Part shown: positions 23,983-31,989 of the stretch, piece after piece
Layout: each line of letters opens with the position of its first letter
Numbering within the stretch: the stretch's first letter is position 1
Assembly: GCA_003243425.1 (NCBI GenBank)
Contig: QFQP01000037.1
Span: forward strand, 1 to 64,000
DNA: 64,000 bases
Reading direction: 5' to 3'
DNA from: Archangium gephyra
GTDB taxonomy: Bacteria; Myxococcota; Myxococcia; Myxococcales; Myxococcaceae
Program-made: the position numbers and the translations under genes
The notes under the pieces: model-generated
Told to the model about the DNA's origin: nothing
The model's database searches: none
What the model saw: the letters and a program-made list of their open reading frames with translations, nothing else

Positions 23983-24437
23983 AGTCACTCTTCTTGATGC
24001 TCGTCGTCGCGATGCCGGTGTTCGCCACCGAGAGCGCCGCGGACCGGTTCAACGCGCTGCCCGAAAACGAAAAGCAGGCGCTGCGCGAGAAGCTGGCGGC
24101 CTTCAAGAAGCTGCCGGCTGAAGAGCAGACCAGGCTCCGCGAGAACCTGCAGCGCTTCCGCGCCATGCCGCCCGAAGAGCAGCGCCGTGTTCGCGAAAAC
24201 CTGCGCACCTTCATGGCGCTGCCCGAGAAGGACAAAGAGCAGCTGCGCGAGCGCTACCGCGAGTGGCGTCAGCTCGACTCCGAGAAGCGCGAGAAGTTGC
24301 GCACCCAGTTCCGCAGCTGGTTGCGCGAGAACCCCGAGCGCCGCGAACAGCTCCGCGAGAACCTGCAGCGCTGGCGCTCGATGGACGAGAAGCAGCGTGA
24401 AGAGCTCCGCGAGCGTCTGCGGGAGCGCCGTCGATGA
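23979..24437 (+). CDS. Exported 18-residue-repeat helical protein (DUF3106-like)
   Basis: A 152-residue exported protein: signal peptide of about 17 residues (ending VFA), a short link, then exactly seven 18-residue repeats filling residues 27-152. The repeat pattern is [LM]P-x-E-x-[KQ]-x-x-LRE-x-L-x-x-[FW]-[RK]. Eighteen residues are five alpha-helical turns, so a long charged helix or helical bundle is expected. Its operon position after an anti-sigma factor recalls periplasmic helical sensors such as CnrX or ZraP, which detect metals or stress, but no metal ligands are evident. ATGA overlaps at both ends couple its translation to its neighbours. Confidence 0.8.
   Translation: MKSLFLMLVVAMPVFATESAADRFNALPENEKQALREKLAAFKKLPAEEQTRLRENLQRFRAMPPEEQRRVRENLRTFMALPEKDKEQLRERYREWRQLDSEKREKLRTQFRSWLRENPERREQLRENLQRWRSMDEKQREELRERLRERRR
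24057..24434 (+). repeat. Seven 54-bp coding repeats
   Basis: Seven in-phase 54-base units encode 18 residues each with no indels between units. DNA units have diverged while the protein pattern is kept, which points to selection on the helix period rather than recent amplification. Confidence 0.8.
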
Positions 24438-24595
24438 TGACGGTGATGTTGCTGTTCGCGTTGGACGGAGGGCTCGACGCCGGCGCCGCGCCACCGCCCA
24501 ACGACGCGGAGGTCATTCGGGAGCTCGAGCTGCTGCAGAACCTCGAGAGCCTGGGCGACCTCGAGCTGTTGCAAGAGCTCGAACCCCAACGGTGA
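24434..24595 (+). CDS. 53-residue Leu/Glu-rich microprotein
   Basis: ATG at 24434 overlaps the preceding stop (ATGATGA). The 53-residue product has a short hydrophobic start (MMTVMLLFALDGG) and an amphipathic tail, IRELELLQNLESLGDLELL. This tail resembles AQNLDLLEDYEVM in the anti-sigma factor tail. The fourth gene of the sigma operon, it may compete with or bind the anti-sigma tail; that is inference. Four-base coupling and coding-like codon use argue that it is real despite its length. Confidence 0.65.
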   Translation: MMTVMLLFALDGGLDAGAAPPPNDAEVIRELELLQNLESLGDLELLQELEPQR

Positions 24596-24685
24596 ACACG
24601 CGCACCCAGCGTCCTTCACGGCGAAGTGACAGCGCGCGCTGACCCGAGTCGCCGCGCCTCTTCGCCGCGTGTAGGTTCCTGCCCG

Positions 24686-26533
24686 ATGCGCCGTCTCATC
24701 TTGTCGCTGTCGTTGGTGCTGGTCGCGTGCCCGAGGGAAGAAGAGCCGCCGCCGCCTGATCCGCCGCACCTGCTGTGGAGCGCCGACGCGCAATCGCTCG
24801 ACAACCCGTTCCCCGACGACCGCCTCATCGTCGACGGCGTGGCGACGTTCCGCCCGCGCTGGTACCGCCCGTTTCTCCCCGCCAGCGCGGTCACCACGCA
24901 GTCAGGCACCTTCTTCAACGAGATGGCCGCGCAGGCGAAGCTGTACGTGCACGCCTTCGGCAACTTCGGCAGCACGTTGATGCTCTCGAGCGAACCGCTG
25001 GACGAGGCGACGATTCACGGCCGTGTCGCGCGCCTGGTGAAGGACGACGGCGGCTGGCGCGTGCTCGAGCGTGAAGTGCTCGTGGAACACCCGCGTGAAA
25101 CGCTCGCCAGACGCAACGTCGCGTACCCCGACGGCTGGCCCGAGTTCATCGCCACGCGGCCCACCGTGCCGCTGCCCGAGAACCGAGACGGTCTGCTGGT
25201 GGTGCTCAAGGGCGTGAAGACCAGGAGCGGCGTGGAGCTCGGCCAGAGCCACGCGTTCAAGAGCGCGAACACCATCGACGAAGGTGCGCTCGCTGCGCTC
25301 GGCGTCACCGCCGACGACGTCATCTACTTTCTGCCGCAGCATGCGGGTGACGTGACCAGCGTGCCGCGCGCGCTCGCGGCCTGGGCCGACGCCAACCCGG
25401 CGACGGTGACGATTCCCTCGCAGGGCATGAGCTCCGGCGCGCCGGTCGGCCTCTGGCGCTCGACAGACCCTGACTGGGCCTCGATTCGCCCGTGGCTCAA
25501 CACCGGTTGGCGGCCGCCCAACGACGTCGGCACCGTCATCATCGGTGAGTTCTCGGCGCGCGAGCTCCGCGACAAGCTGCACTTCAAAGACGAGTGGGTC
25601 GCCAACCCGTCGCTCGCGCCGGTGAAGCCGCTCAAGTTCGTCGCCGCGTTCCCCAGAGGCGCCAGGCCTGCCGGGGGCTGGCCGCTGGTCATCGCGCAGC
25701 ACGGCGTGAGCGGCCGCAATTCACCGCGCGCCGGCACCTACGACTCGTTCTGTCTGCAGTGGGCCGAAGAGCTCGCGCTGCGCGGCATGGGCTGCATCGG
25801 CATCGACGCGCCCGACCACGGCACGCGCGGCGTGTTCACCGACTTCTTCAGCGTCGACGACCCGGCGGCCATCGGTGACCGCCTGCGCGAGATGACGTTC
25901 GACCTGCTGCAGCTCGAGCGCATCGCGGTGACCATCGACGTCGACGGCGATGGCGCGCCCGACATCGCGCCGAAGCTGCGCTACTTCGGCAACTCCATGG
26001 GCTCCATCATGGGGAGCGGCTTTCTGCCGTTCAGCAAGCGCGTGAGCAGCGCGATGTTGAACGTGCCCGGTGCTGGTTTGTCGAACGTGGTGATGAGCAA
26101 GTTCATCAACGAGCTCATCGGCTTCCTCATCATCGCCGAGACCGGGCTCACCTTCGAATCACCCGAGTACTACGTCGCGTTTCCGCTCTTCCGCGCGATG
26201 GCGCAGCCCTTCTTCGACGTGGGCGACCCCATCAACATCGCGCCGGCCATCTCCGACGACATGGCGGTGTTGCAGCAGGCGGGCATTCGCGACGAGGTGA
26301 TTCCCAACGAGACCAGCGTCGACCTCGCCAACGCGATGCGGCTCCCGAAGGCCGTCAACGGCACCGGCACCACGCCGCAGCGGGGCTTCATTCTCGTCGA
26401 CTCGGCCGACTACCTGAGCCCAGCGGCCGCGGCCGACTACAACGGCCACAACGTCATCTGGGACTTCGAGCCCATTCGTCGTCAGGCGCTCATCTTCCTC
26501 GAGAGCGACGGCCGGGAACTCTTCGTGCCGTGA
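24686..26533 (+). CDS. Lipase-like alpha/beta hydrolase lipoprotein
   Basis: A 615-residue lipoprotein (signal ending LVLVAC, Pro/Glu-rich spacer). The first 300 residues resemble the N-terminal domain of bacterial virulence-factor-type lipases (DNPFPDDRLI near the start). The rest is an alpha/beta hydrolase with nucleophile Ser437 in YFGNSMGS, an oxyanion-region QHGVSGRN and IDAPDHGTRG. It probably hydrolyses esters or lipids at the cell surface. The AraC gene overlaps its stop by 4 bases (GTGA). Confidence 0.75.
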   Translation: MRRLILSLSLVLVACPREEEPPPPDPPHLLWSADAQSLDNPFPDDRLIVDGVATFRPRWYRPFLPASAVTTQSGTFFNEMAAQAKLYVHAFGNFGSTLMLSSEPLDEATIHGRVARLVKDDGGWRVLEREVLVEHPRETLARRNVAYPDGWPEFIATRPTVPLPENRDGLLVVLKGVKTRSGVELGQSHAFKSANTIDEGALAALGVTADDVIYFLPQHAGDVTSVPRALAAWADANPATVTIPSQGMSSGAPVGLWRSTDPDWASIRPWLNTGWRPPNDVGTVIIGEFSARELRDKLHFKDEWVANPSLAPVKPLKFVAAFPRGARPAGGWPLVIAQHGVSGRNSPRAGTYDSFCLQWAEELALRGMGCIGIDAPDHGTRGVFTDFFSVDDPAAIGDRLREMTFDLLQLERIAVTIDVDGDGAPDIAPKLRYFGNSMGSIMGSGFLPFSKRVSSAMLNVPGAGLSNVVMSKFINELIGFLIIAETGLTFESPEYYVAFPLFRAMAQPFFDVGDPINIAPAISDDMAVLQQAGIRDEVIPNETSVDLANAMRLPKAVNGTGTTPQRGFILVDSADYLSPAAAADYNGHNVIWDFEPIRRQALIFLESDGRELFVP

Positions 26534-27378
26534 AGGAGCGCCCGCGCCATCACGATGATCTGCTGCGCCGCGGCTGGCCGGTGGTCGCCACGCGGCTCCG
26601 GCACCAGGGCCACGAGGTCGTGCCGCACCACACGCCCGTCACCCACAGCTACGCCACGCTCCTCTTCGTGACCGCGGGCCGCACGCGCCTGGAGCTCAAT
26701 GGCGAGTGGAACCTGCGCGAGGGTGACCTGGTGGTGATGCCGGCCGGCGCCGCGCACCGCGCGCTCGAGCGCAAGGGGTTCGAAGCGTGGGGCGTGGGGT
26801 TCTGTGTGTCGTGCTTCGCGGCCAACGGCGTGACCGAGATGCTCGAGCCCTTCGAGCGCGTGCGCCGTGGCGCGGCGGCGGTGGTGCACATTCCTCCCGC
26901 GCGACGCGCGTACCTCGAAGGCTTGTTCAGCGAGCTGGAGCGCACGGGCCCGCAGCGCGGTGGCGTCAGCCCGTCACTCGATGCCGTGCAGCGCAGCCTG
27001 CTGACGCTCATCCTCGCGGAGGTCGAGACGTACGCGAGCTCGATGGCGCCGAGGTCGAGCAACGGCGTGGTGGTCGACGCCCTGCGCTTCATCGAGCGCA
27101 ACTGCCTGAAGCCGCTGACGCTCAAAGACGTGGCGAAGGCGCTGCGCCGGAGCCCCGCGTGGGTGACGACGGCGCTGAAGCGTGAGACCGGCAAGAGCGC
27201 GGTGGCGTGGATCGTCTCGGGTCGCATGGCCGAGGCACGACGGCTGCTGCTGCACTCCGACGAGATGGTGGACGTCATCGCCGAGCGCGTCGGCTACGCG
27301 GACGCCACGCACTTCATCCGCATGTTCCGGCGCGAGCACCGCAAGACGCCGGCCGCGTGGCGCGCGCAGCAGCGGTGA
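26530..27378 (+). CDS. AraC-family transcriptional regulator
   Basis: A 282-residue regulator. Residues 20-95 form a cupin-like sensing domain (HSYATLLFVTAGRTRLELNG, LREGDLVVMPAGAAHRA). The C-terminal 100 residues contain two helix-turn-helix units (LTLKDVAKALRRSPAWVTTALKRETGKS and IAERVGYADATHFIRMFRREH). The GTG start overlaps the lipase stop, so the two are probably one operon. Likely targets are that operon or the reductase gene 80 bases downstream. Confidence 0.88.
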   Translation: MKERPRHHDDLLRRGWPVVATRLRHQGHEVVPHHTPVTHSYATLLFVTAGRTRLELNGEWNLREGDLVVMPAGAAHRALERKGFEAWGVGFCVSCFAANGVTEMLEPFERVRRGAAAVVHIPPARRAYLEGLFSELERTGPQRGGVSPSLDAVQRSLLTLILAEVETYASSMAPRSSNGVVVDALRFIERNCLKPLTLKDVAKALRRSPAWVTTALKRETGKSAVAWIVSGRMAEARRLLLHSDEMVDVIAERVGYADATHFIRMFRREHRKTPAAWRAQQR

Positions 27379-27458
27379 GCATTGCGACTTAAAACCACGC
27401 CGATTGGAGTGACGTTCGCGCTCTGGCCCGGTGCGCCGGCGCCCGTTACGTCACCGCC

Positions 27459-28358
27459 ATGAACTACGACATCGTCATCGTCGGCGGCGGGCCCGGAGGT
27501 CTGTCGGCAGCGCTCGCGCTCGGCCGCGCCCGCAAGAAGGTGCTCGTCTGTGACGCCGGCCCCCGCCGCAACGCCGCCGCGGTCGAAATGCACAACTTCG
27601 TCACCCGTGACGGCATCGCGCCGCAGGAGTTCCGTCGCCTCGCGCGCGAGCAGCTGCAGCAGTACACGACGGTGGAGATCCGCGACGTGTCCGTCGAGCG
27701 CGTCACCGGCGAGAAGAACGCCTTCACCGTGCACCTCGGCGAGGGCGAAGTGACCGCGCGGCGGGTTCTGCTCACCACGGGAATGATCGACACGCGCCTC
27801 GACCTGCCCGGCATCGAACGGCACTGGGGTCACGGCGTCGTGCAATGCCCCTACTGCCACGGCTGGGAATCACGCGACCGTCCCTGGGGCTTCGTGCTCA
27901 CGCCGCAGACCGCCGCGCACGCCATGCCCTTCGCGATGCAGCTGCTGGGGTGGAGTCGGGACGTCACCGTGTTCACCAACGGCACTGAAATCGACGCCGA
28001 TTCACTCGCTCCGTTGCAGCGCGCGGGCCTCAAGCTCGAGACGCGGAAGGTGGCGCGCCTGAGCGACACCGAGCACCTCGAGTTCATCGAGCTGGACGGG
28101 GGCGCGCGGGTGCCGTGCGAGCTGCTCTTCGCGCACCCGCCGCAGAAGCAGGTGCCGCTGGTCACCAGGCTCGGGCTGGCGCTCGACGAGCACGGCTTCG
28201 TGAAGACCGACCCCATGAAGAAGGAGACGTCGGTGCCCGGCATCTACGCGGCGGGTGACCTGTGCATGCAGATGCAGGCCGCCGTGTGGGCCGCCGCCAA
28301 CGGCATGGTGGCCGCCGCGATGATGAACATGGAGCTGTCGATGGACGTGCGCCCCTGA
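27459..28358 (+). CDS. Thioredoxin-reductase-like flavoprotein
   Basis: A 299-residue class II pyridine-nucleotide-disulphide oxidoreductase. FAD-binding VGGGPGGLSAAL is at the N terminus, the redox-active dithiol is C130-P-Y-C133 in VVQCPYCHGWE, and a C-terminal GDLCMQMQAAVWAAANGM closes the flavin site. The CPYCHG form is typical of thioredoxin-reductase homologues that often sit next to regulators and whose partner is not always thioredoxin. ATG 27459, 80 bases after the AraC gene. Confidence 0.85.
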   Translation: MNYDIVIVGGGPGGLSAALALGRARKKVLVCDAGPRRNAAAVEMHNFVTRDGIAPQEFRRLAREQLQQYTTVEIRDVSVERVTGEKNAFTVHLGEGEVTARRVLLTTGMIDTRLDLPGIERHWGHGVVQCPYCHGWESRDRPWGFVLTPQTAAHAMPFAMQLLGWSRDVTVFTNGTEIDADSLAPLQRAGLKLETRKVARLSDTEHLEFIELDGGARVPCELLFAHPPQKQVPLVTRLGLALDEHGFVKTDPMKKETSVPGIYAAGDLCMQMQAAVWAAANGMVAAAMMNMELSMDVRP

Positions 28359-28367
28359 GCGACGCGC

Positions 28368-29501
28368 CTACCCGCGCTGTTCGACGAAGCCCGCCAGGCT
28401 GCCGCGCCACAACGCGCGGTCGATGGCGTCACCGTGCTTGTCGAGCTTCCCGCCACCACCGCGCTCCAGCAGGCGCGTCAGCAGGGGCTCCAGCTGGCGG
28501 CCGTAGTGCTCCATGCACTCGCGCGGGTGAATGCCCGGCCACGAATAGCAACTGACCACCGGGCGCCGTGACTGCGTGCGCACCCCGGAGGGGATGGTCT
28601 TCGACCAGTTGGGGTCGTCGGGCAGGTACGTGTACTGGTCGAGCGTGCCGAGCGGAATTCCCTCGATGCTGCGCACCGTCGGAGGCGTTCCCGTGGGCAC
28701 GTAGGGGTCGACCACCAGGTCAGCCACCACCGCGTGCTTCGGCAGCCAGTCGAGCGCCTCGTTGGGAATCAGCGGCACCTCGGACTTGTCGCGCTGCGTG
28801 GCGTCGACCAGCACGTCGGTGTTCGCCAGCTGCTCTTTCAACAGCGCGTGGTCGGCCACGATGCGTCGGCCGATGATGTTCGCGCTCGCCGGAGGCACGC
28901 GGCGCTTGCTCCACTCGCTCCACCGGTCGCGGTTGCCGTACTTGATGGCGGCCTCGGCGGCGTGTTTGCCGACCTGACCTGCGCCCATGATGGTGACGCG
29001 AAAGACCGACTGGTCCTTCGCCAGGCGCTCCGGCGCCCACTTCTCGAGCGCGCCGAAGGCCGCCTCGAGCCCGTTCCACCCGACGGCGCGCGTGTTCTCG
29101 ACCGAGCGCAGGCCGTCGTCGTCTTCGAGCGAGTCGAGGCTGATGGCGTGCGCGCCGAGCTCCTGCAGCTTCTTCACGCGGCGCGGGCGCGTCGGCAGGT
29201 GCAGCATGGCGATGATGGTCGAGCCCTTCTTGATGAGCTCCTCGAACTCTTCGACCTCGGGCGAGCGCAGCACCAGCACCACGTCCTGACTCCACGCCTC
29301 CTCGCGCGTCTTCACCACGCGGAGGTCGGGCGCGAAGCGTGTGTAGTCGGCTTCGGTCAAGCCCATGCCCGAGCCCACGCCTTCTTCGATGACCACCTGG
29401 TGGCCCGCGCGAGAGATGACGCCCGCGAGCTCGGGAAGGAAGTCGCGCTTCTCGCCCGGCTCCTTGTGCATGCGGGGGAGGCCGAAGGTGAGTCGTTTCA
29501 T
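28368..29501 (-). CDS. Alanine dehydrogenase/PNT-like protein B
   Basis: A 377-residue protein of the alanine dehydrogenase / transhydrogenase-alpha superfamily: N-terminal RMHKEPGEKRDFLPEL and Rossmann segment VFRVTIMGAGQVGKHAAEAAIKYG. The distinctive C-terminal region VVSCYSWPGIHPRECMEHYG is shared with the adjacent paralogue. It probably oxidises an amino or opine-type substrate with NAD(P); the substrate is unknown. ATG 29501 has GGAG eight bases upstream and overlaps the upstream gene's stop (ATGA). Confidence 0.75.
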   Translation of the reverse strand: MKRLTFGLPRMHKEPGEKRDFLPELAGVISRAGHQVVIEEGVGSGMGLTEADYTRFAPDLRVVKTREEAWSQDVVLVLRSPEVEEFEELIKKGSTIIAMLHLPTRPRRVKKLQELGAHAISLDSLEDDDGLRSVENTRAVGWNGLEAAFGALEKWAPERLAKDQSVFRVTIMGAGQVGKHAAEAAIKYGNRDRWSEWSKRRVPPASANIIGRRIVADHALLKEQLANTDVLVDATQRDKSEVPLIPNEALDWLPKHAVVADLVVDPYVPTGTPPTVRSIEGIPLGTLDQYTYLPDDPNWSKTIPSGVRTQSRRPVVSCYSWPGIHPRECMEHYGRQLEPLLTRLLERGGGGKLDKHGDAIDRALWRGSLAGFVEQRG

Positions 29502-30628
29502 GAGGTGGTCTCCGTCTGAGGAAGGAAGTGTCTGTGCATGGCGCGCGCGGTCGCGCGTTCCATCCACGGGCCGCCGACGGCCCTGAGCTTGTCGGGACCC
29601 TTCTCGATGAGGGCGCGGAGCACGGGTTCGATCTGCTTCCCGTACACGCGCATGCAGGCGGCGGGGTCGATGCCGGGCCACGAGTAGCAACTGACGACCG
29701 AGCGCCGAACCGCGTGCGGCACCCGCGGGTCGATGGCGTCCCACGCCGGGTCTTCCCGCGCGAACACGTATTGATCCAACGAGCCCTGCGGAATGCCCTC
29801 GACGCCTTTGACGCCCGGCGGGTCGCGCGTGAAGTCGTAGGGGTCGACCGACAAGTCGACGATGACCGCGTGCTCGGGCAGGTGCGCGAGCCACTCGTTG
29901 CGAACGATGACCTGCGTCGTGTCGCGGCGCTGCGTGGCGTCGACCAGCAGGTCGGTCACCGCGAGGCGCTTCAACAGATAGTCGGGGCTGGTGGTGAGCT
30001 CGACGTCGACGGAGGTCACTTCGACGCCCGGCACCTGCTTCGCGCGCAGCTCGGCGCGCACCGCGTCGTCGCCGTAGCGAACGGCCGCGCGGACCGCGTG
30101 TGCACCCACGGCGCCCGCGCCCAGCACCGTGACCTGCAGCGGCCTCCGCGACGGCGACGCGAAGTCAGCCCACGTCGTCGCCAGGCGGTGCATGCCGATC
30201 TTCACGCCGTTGAAGCCCACCGCCTCGAGGTTCTCGATGACGCGCCGGCCGAGATCGTCGGCGACCTGGTCCATCGCCACGCCGATGATCTGCATCGACT
30301 CGCACAACCGCACGCGGTCCGGGCGCGTGGGGAAGTGCAACATCGACAGCAGCGTCGAGCCCGGCCGCAGCATCGCGAACTTGTCGGGCCTCGGGCAGCG
30401 CAGCGTGACGACGAGGTCCTGCGCGTAGCAGTCGCTCACCGCGCCGTATTTGATCTTCGGGTGCGTGTAGTCCGCGGGCGAGAGCCCCTGCCGTGTGCCG
30501 TAGCCGTCTTCGAGCACGATGGCGTCGAGGTCGAACTGCGCGAGGAACTCCGTCACCGAGGGCGGAAAGTCGCGCACCTCGCCCGGTTCCTGATGCGGTC
30601 TGGGGAAGCCGACGGTTCGGATCGCCAT
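29498..30628 (-). CDS. Alanine dehydrogenase/PNT-like protein A
   Basis: A 376-residue paralogue of the next gene, with the same layout: FPRPHQEPGEVRDFPPSV at the N terminus, LQVTVLGAGAVGAHAVRAAVRYG nucleotide fold, and VVSCYSWPGIDPAACMRVYG. Pair identity is obvious by eye over most of the length, suggesting duplication and perhaps a heteromeric enzyme. First gene of the two-gene operon; its ATG at 30628 is 36 bases from a perfect FNR-type palindrome, the likely control site. Confidence 0.75.
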   Translation of the reverse strand: MAIRTVGFPRPHQEPGEVRDFPPSVTEFLAQFDLDAIVLEDGYGTRQGLSPADYTHPKIKYGAVSDCYAQDLVVTLRCPRPDKFAMLRPGSTLLSMLHFPTRPDRVRLCESMQIIGVAMDQVADDLGRRVIENLEAVGFNGVKIGMHRLATTWADFASPSRRPLQVTVLGAGAVGAHAVRAAVRYGDDAVRAELRAKQVPGVEVTSVDVELTTSPDYLLKRLAVTDLLVDATQRRDTTQVIVRNEWLAHLPEHAVIVDLSVDPYDFTRDPPGVKGVEGIPQGSLDQYVFAREDPAWDAIDPRVPHAVRRSVVSCYSWPGIDPAACMRVYGKQIEPVLRALIEKGPDKLRAVGGPWMERATARAMHRHFLPQTETTS

Positions 30629-30663
30629 GGCGCCGCAACTACCCACGGCGACACCGCTTCCCT

Positions 30664-30677
30664 TTGATGACCATCAA
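30664..30677. promoter_or_regulatory. Perfect FNR-type operator TTGAT-N4-ATCAA
   Basis: The palindrome TTGATGACCATCAA matches the FNR consensus at all ten fixed positions. It lies between the divergent dehydrogenase pair (start 30628) and the Crp/Fnr gene (start 30742). The regulator has E195-S196-A197-S198-R199 in its recognition helix, the ExxSR pattern with which FNR reads TTGAT. Confidence 0.75.
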
Positions 30678-30741
30678 GGAACGTGGGGTTTGGCGTATCG
30701 ATTCTCCGTGGTTACGACAGCCGCCATTCCACTGTCACTTC

Positions 30742-31443
30742 ATGGGCCGACCCAAGACGCCATCGCTCGAAGAGGCCTTCACACGCGCGCCCGTGTTGTC
30801 GGCGTTGCCACCGCAAGACCGGTTGGAGCTGGCGCGCACGTCGCGGGTGGTGGAGCTCAAGTCGCGCGAGGTGTTGTGGCGTGAAGGCGCCAGGGCCGAC
30901 TCGCTGGGCCTGGTGTTGATGGGCCGCGTGGCCGTCGAACGTGCGCGTCGCAGGTCGGTCATCGTCGACGTGGTGGGCGCGGGAGACTTCGTGGGTGAAG
31001 TCGCGTTCACGCTCGGCGCGAAGTACCAGTTCGACGTGCGGTGTCTGCGCAGGGCGCGCGTCGCGATGATCTCCGCGACGTCGTTGCGGCGCATGTTGGA
31101 GACGCGCCCCCGGGCCGCGGTGTCGCTGGCGATGAACCTCGCCGAAGAAGTGCTCAAGCTCACGCGCCGCGTGGAGTCGTTGTCGGCGGGCTCGGTCACG
31201 CAGCGGCTGGCGCGGGTGCTGGTGGGCCTCGCAGATCGCTTCGGGGAACCCTTTCCCGGCGGCGTGCTGATGCCGGTGCGGCTGCGCCGTGAAGACCTGG
31301 CGTCTCTCGGGGCGACGACGCTCGAGTCTGCGAGCCGGCAGATCTCCGCATGGAAGCGCGACGGCATCGTCACGCCGCAACCCGCGGGCATGTTGATTCG
31401 CGACCTCGTGAAGTTGCGCGCCATCGGCGACGCGTCGATGTGA
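30742..31443 (+). CDS. Crp/Fnr-family regulator with FNR-type recognition helix
   Basis: A 233-residue regulator: cyclic-nucleotide-like beta-barrel at 18-115, dimer helix at 125-150 and winged helix at 150-225. The recognition helix TLESASRQISAW carries ExxSR (E195, S198, R199), matching TTGAT half-sites. The N terminus has no Cys cluster and the protein has a single Cys (C101), so it should not carry the oxygen-sensing [4Fe-4S] centre of FNR. The PBC region GEVAFTLGAKYQF lacks the Arg-Ser/Thr pair needed for cAMP. Its ligand is thus unknown. Start ATG 30742; ATG 30667 would overlap the operator. Confidence 0.8.
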   Translation: MGRPKTPSLEEAFTRAPVLSALPPQDRLELARTSRVVELKSREVLWREGARADSLGLVLMGRVAVERARRRSVIVDVVGAGDFVGEVAFTLGAKYQFDVRCLRRARVAMISATSLRRMLETRPRAAVSLAMNLAEEVLKLTRRVESLSAGSVTQRLARVLVGLADRFGEPFPGGVLMPVRLRREDLASLGATTLESASRQISAWKRDGIVTPQPAGMLIRDLVKLRAIGDASM

Positions 31444-31482
31444 CGCCCCGCCGGGACGATTTCGCGCGTCCCGCGCGTTACG

Positions 31483-31989
31483 GTGAACACCGTGTCCGAA
31501 CGCGTGGCGTGCAAGAGCTGCGGAAGGTGGATGTACCGGCTCGCGACGAAGTGTCCGCACTGTGGGGCGCTGGCTCCGCCGCGTGACGTCGACGCCGACG
31601 AAGACGGTCAGATGACGGTGGAGGAGGCGAAGGCGCTGCTGCAGGCGACCACCGCGCCGCGGAAGGAGAACTTCGCGGACATCGCCGGTGACTTCGTCAT
31701 GCCGTGGGGCGGGGCGCTCGAGCTGGTGACGAGCGTGCTCGCGGCGCCGTTGACCCTCTTCACGGTGCTGGTCACCGGCTACTTCCTGCTCAAGGAGAGG
31801 GCCGACGCCCGGGAAGCGAAGCTGGCCGGCACGCGGATGTTCGCGGTGCCGGTCTGCGCGGTGCTGGGCGCGGTGTTGCTGTGGTCTCAAGGCGCGAACG
31901 TGTGGGCGCTGGGGGCCCTGGGCGTCTCGTTCGGCGCGTGGGGGCTGCGCACCGTGGTGCGCGGCTCAGGGCGCGAAGACCTGCGCTGA
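31483..31989 (+). CDS. Zinc-ribbon membrane protein
   Basis: A protein of about 168 residues. The N terminus has a rubredoxin-like zinc ribbon, CKSCGRWMYRLATKCPHCG. An acidic linker follows, then three membrane helices at about 78-98, 119-134 and 139-155. Function unknown; small zinc-ribbon membrane proteins often assist envelope processes. GTG start at 31483 or 31492, 40 bases after the regulator. It ends directly against the convergent hydrolase stop at 31990. Confidence 0.65.
   Translation: MNTVSERVACKSCGRWMYRLATKCPHCGALAPPRDVDADEDGQMTVEEAKALLQATTAPRKENFADIAGDFVMPWGGALELVTSVLAAPLTLFTVLVTGYFLLKERADAREAKLAGTRMFAVPVCAVLGAVLLWSQGANVWALGALGVSFGAWGLRTVVRGSGREDLR

Noticed and set aside
30664..30742. 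Upstream start (ATG 30667) for the Crp/Fnr regulator
   Set aside because: It would lie inside the operator and adds residues without family similarity.
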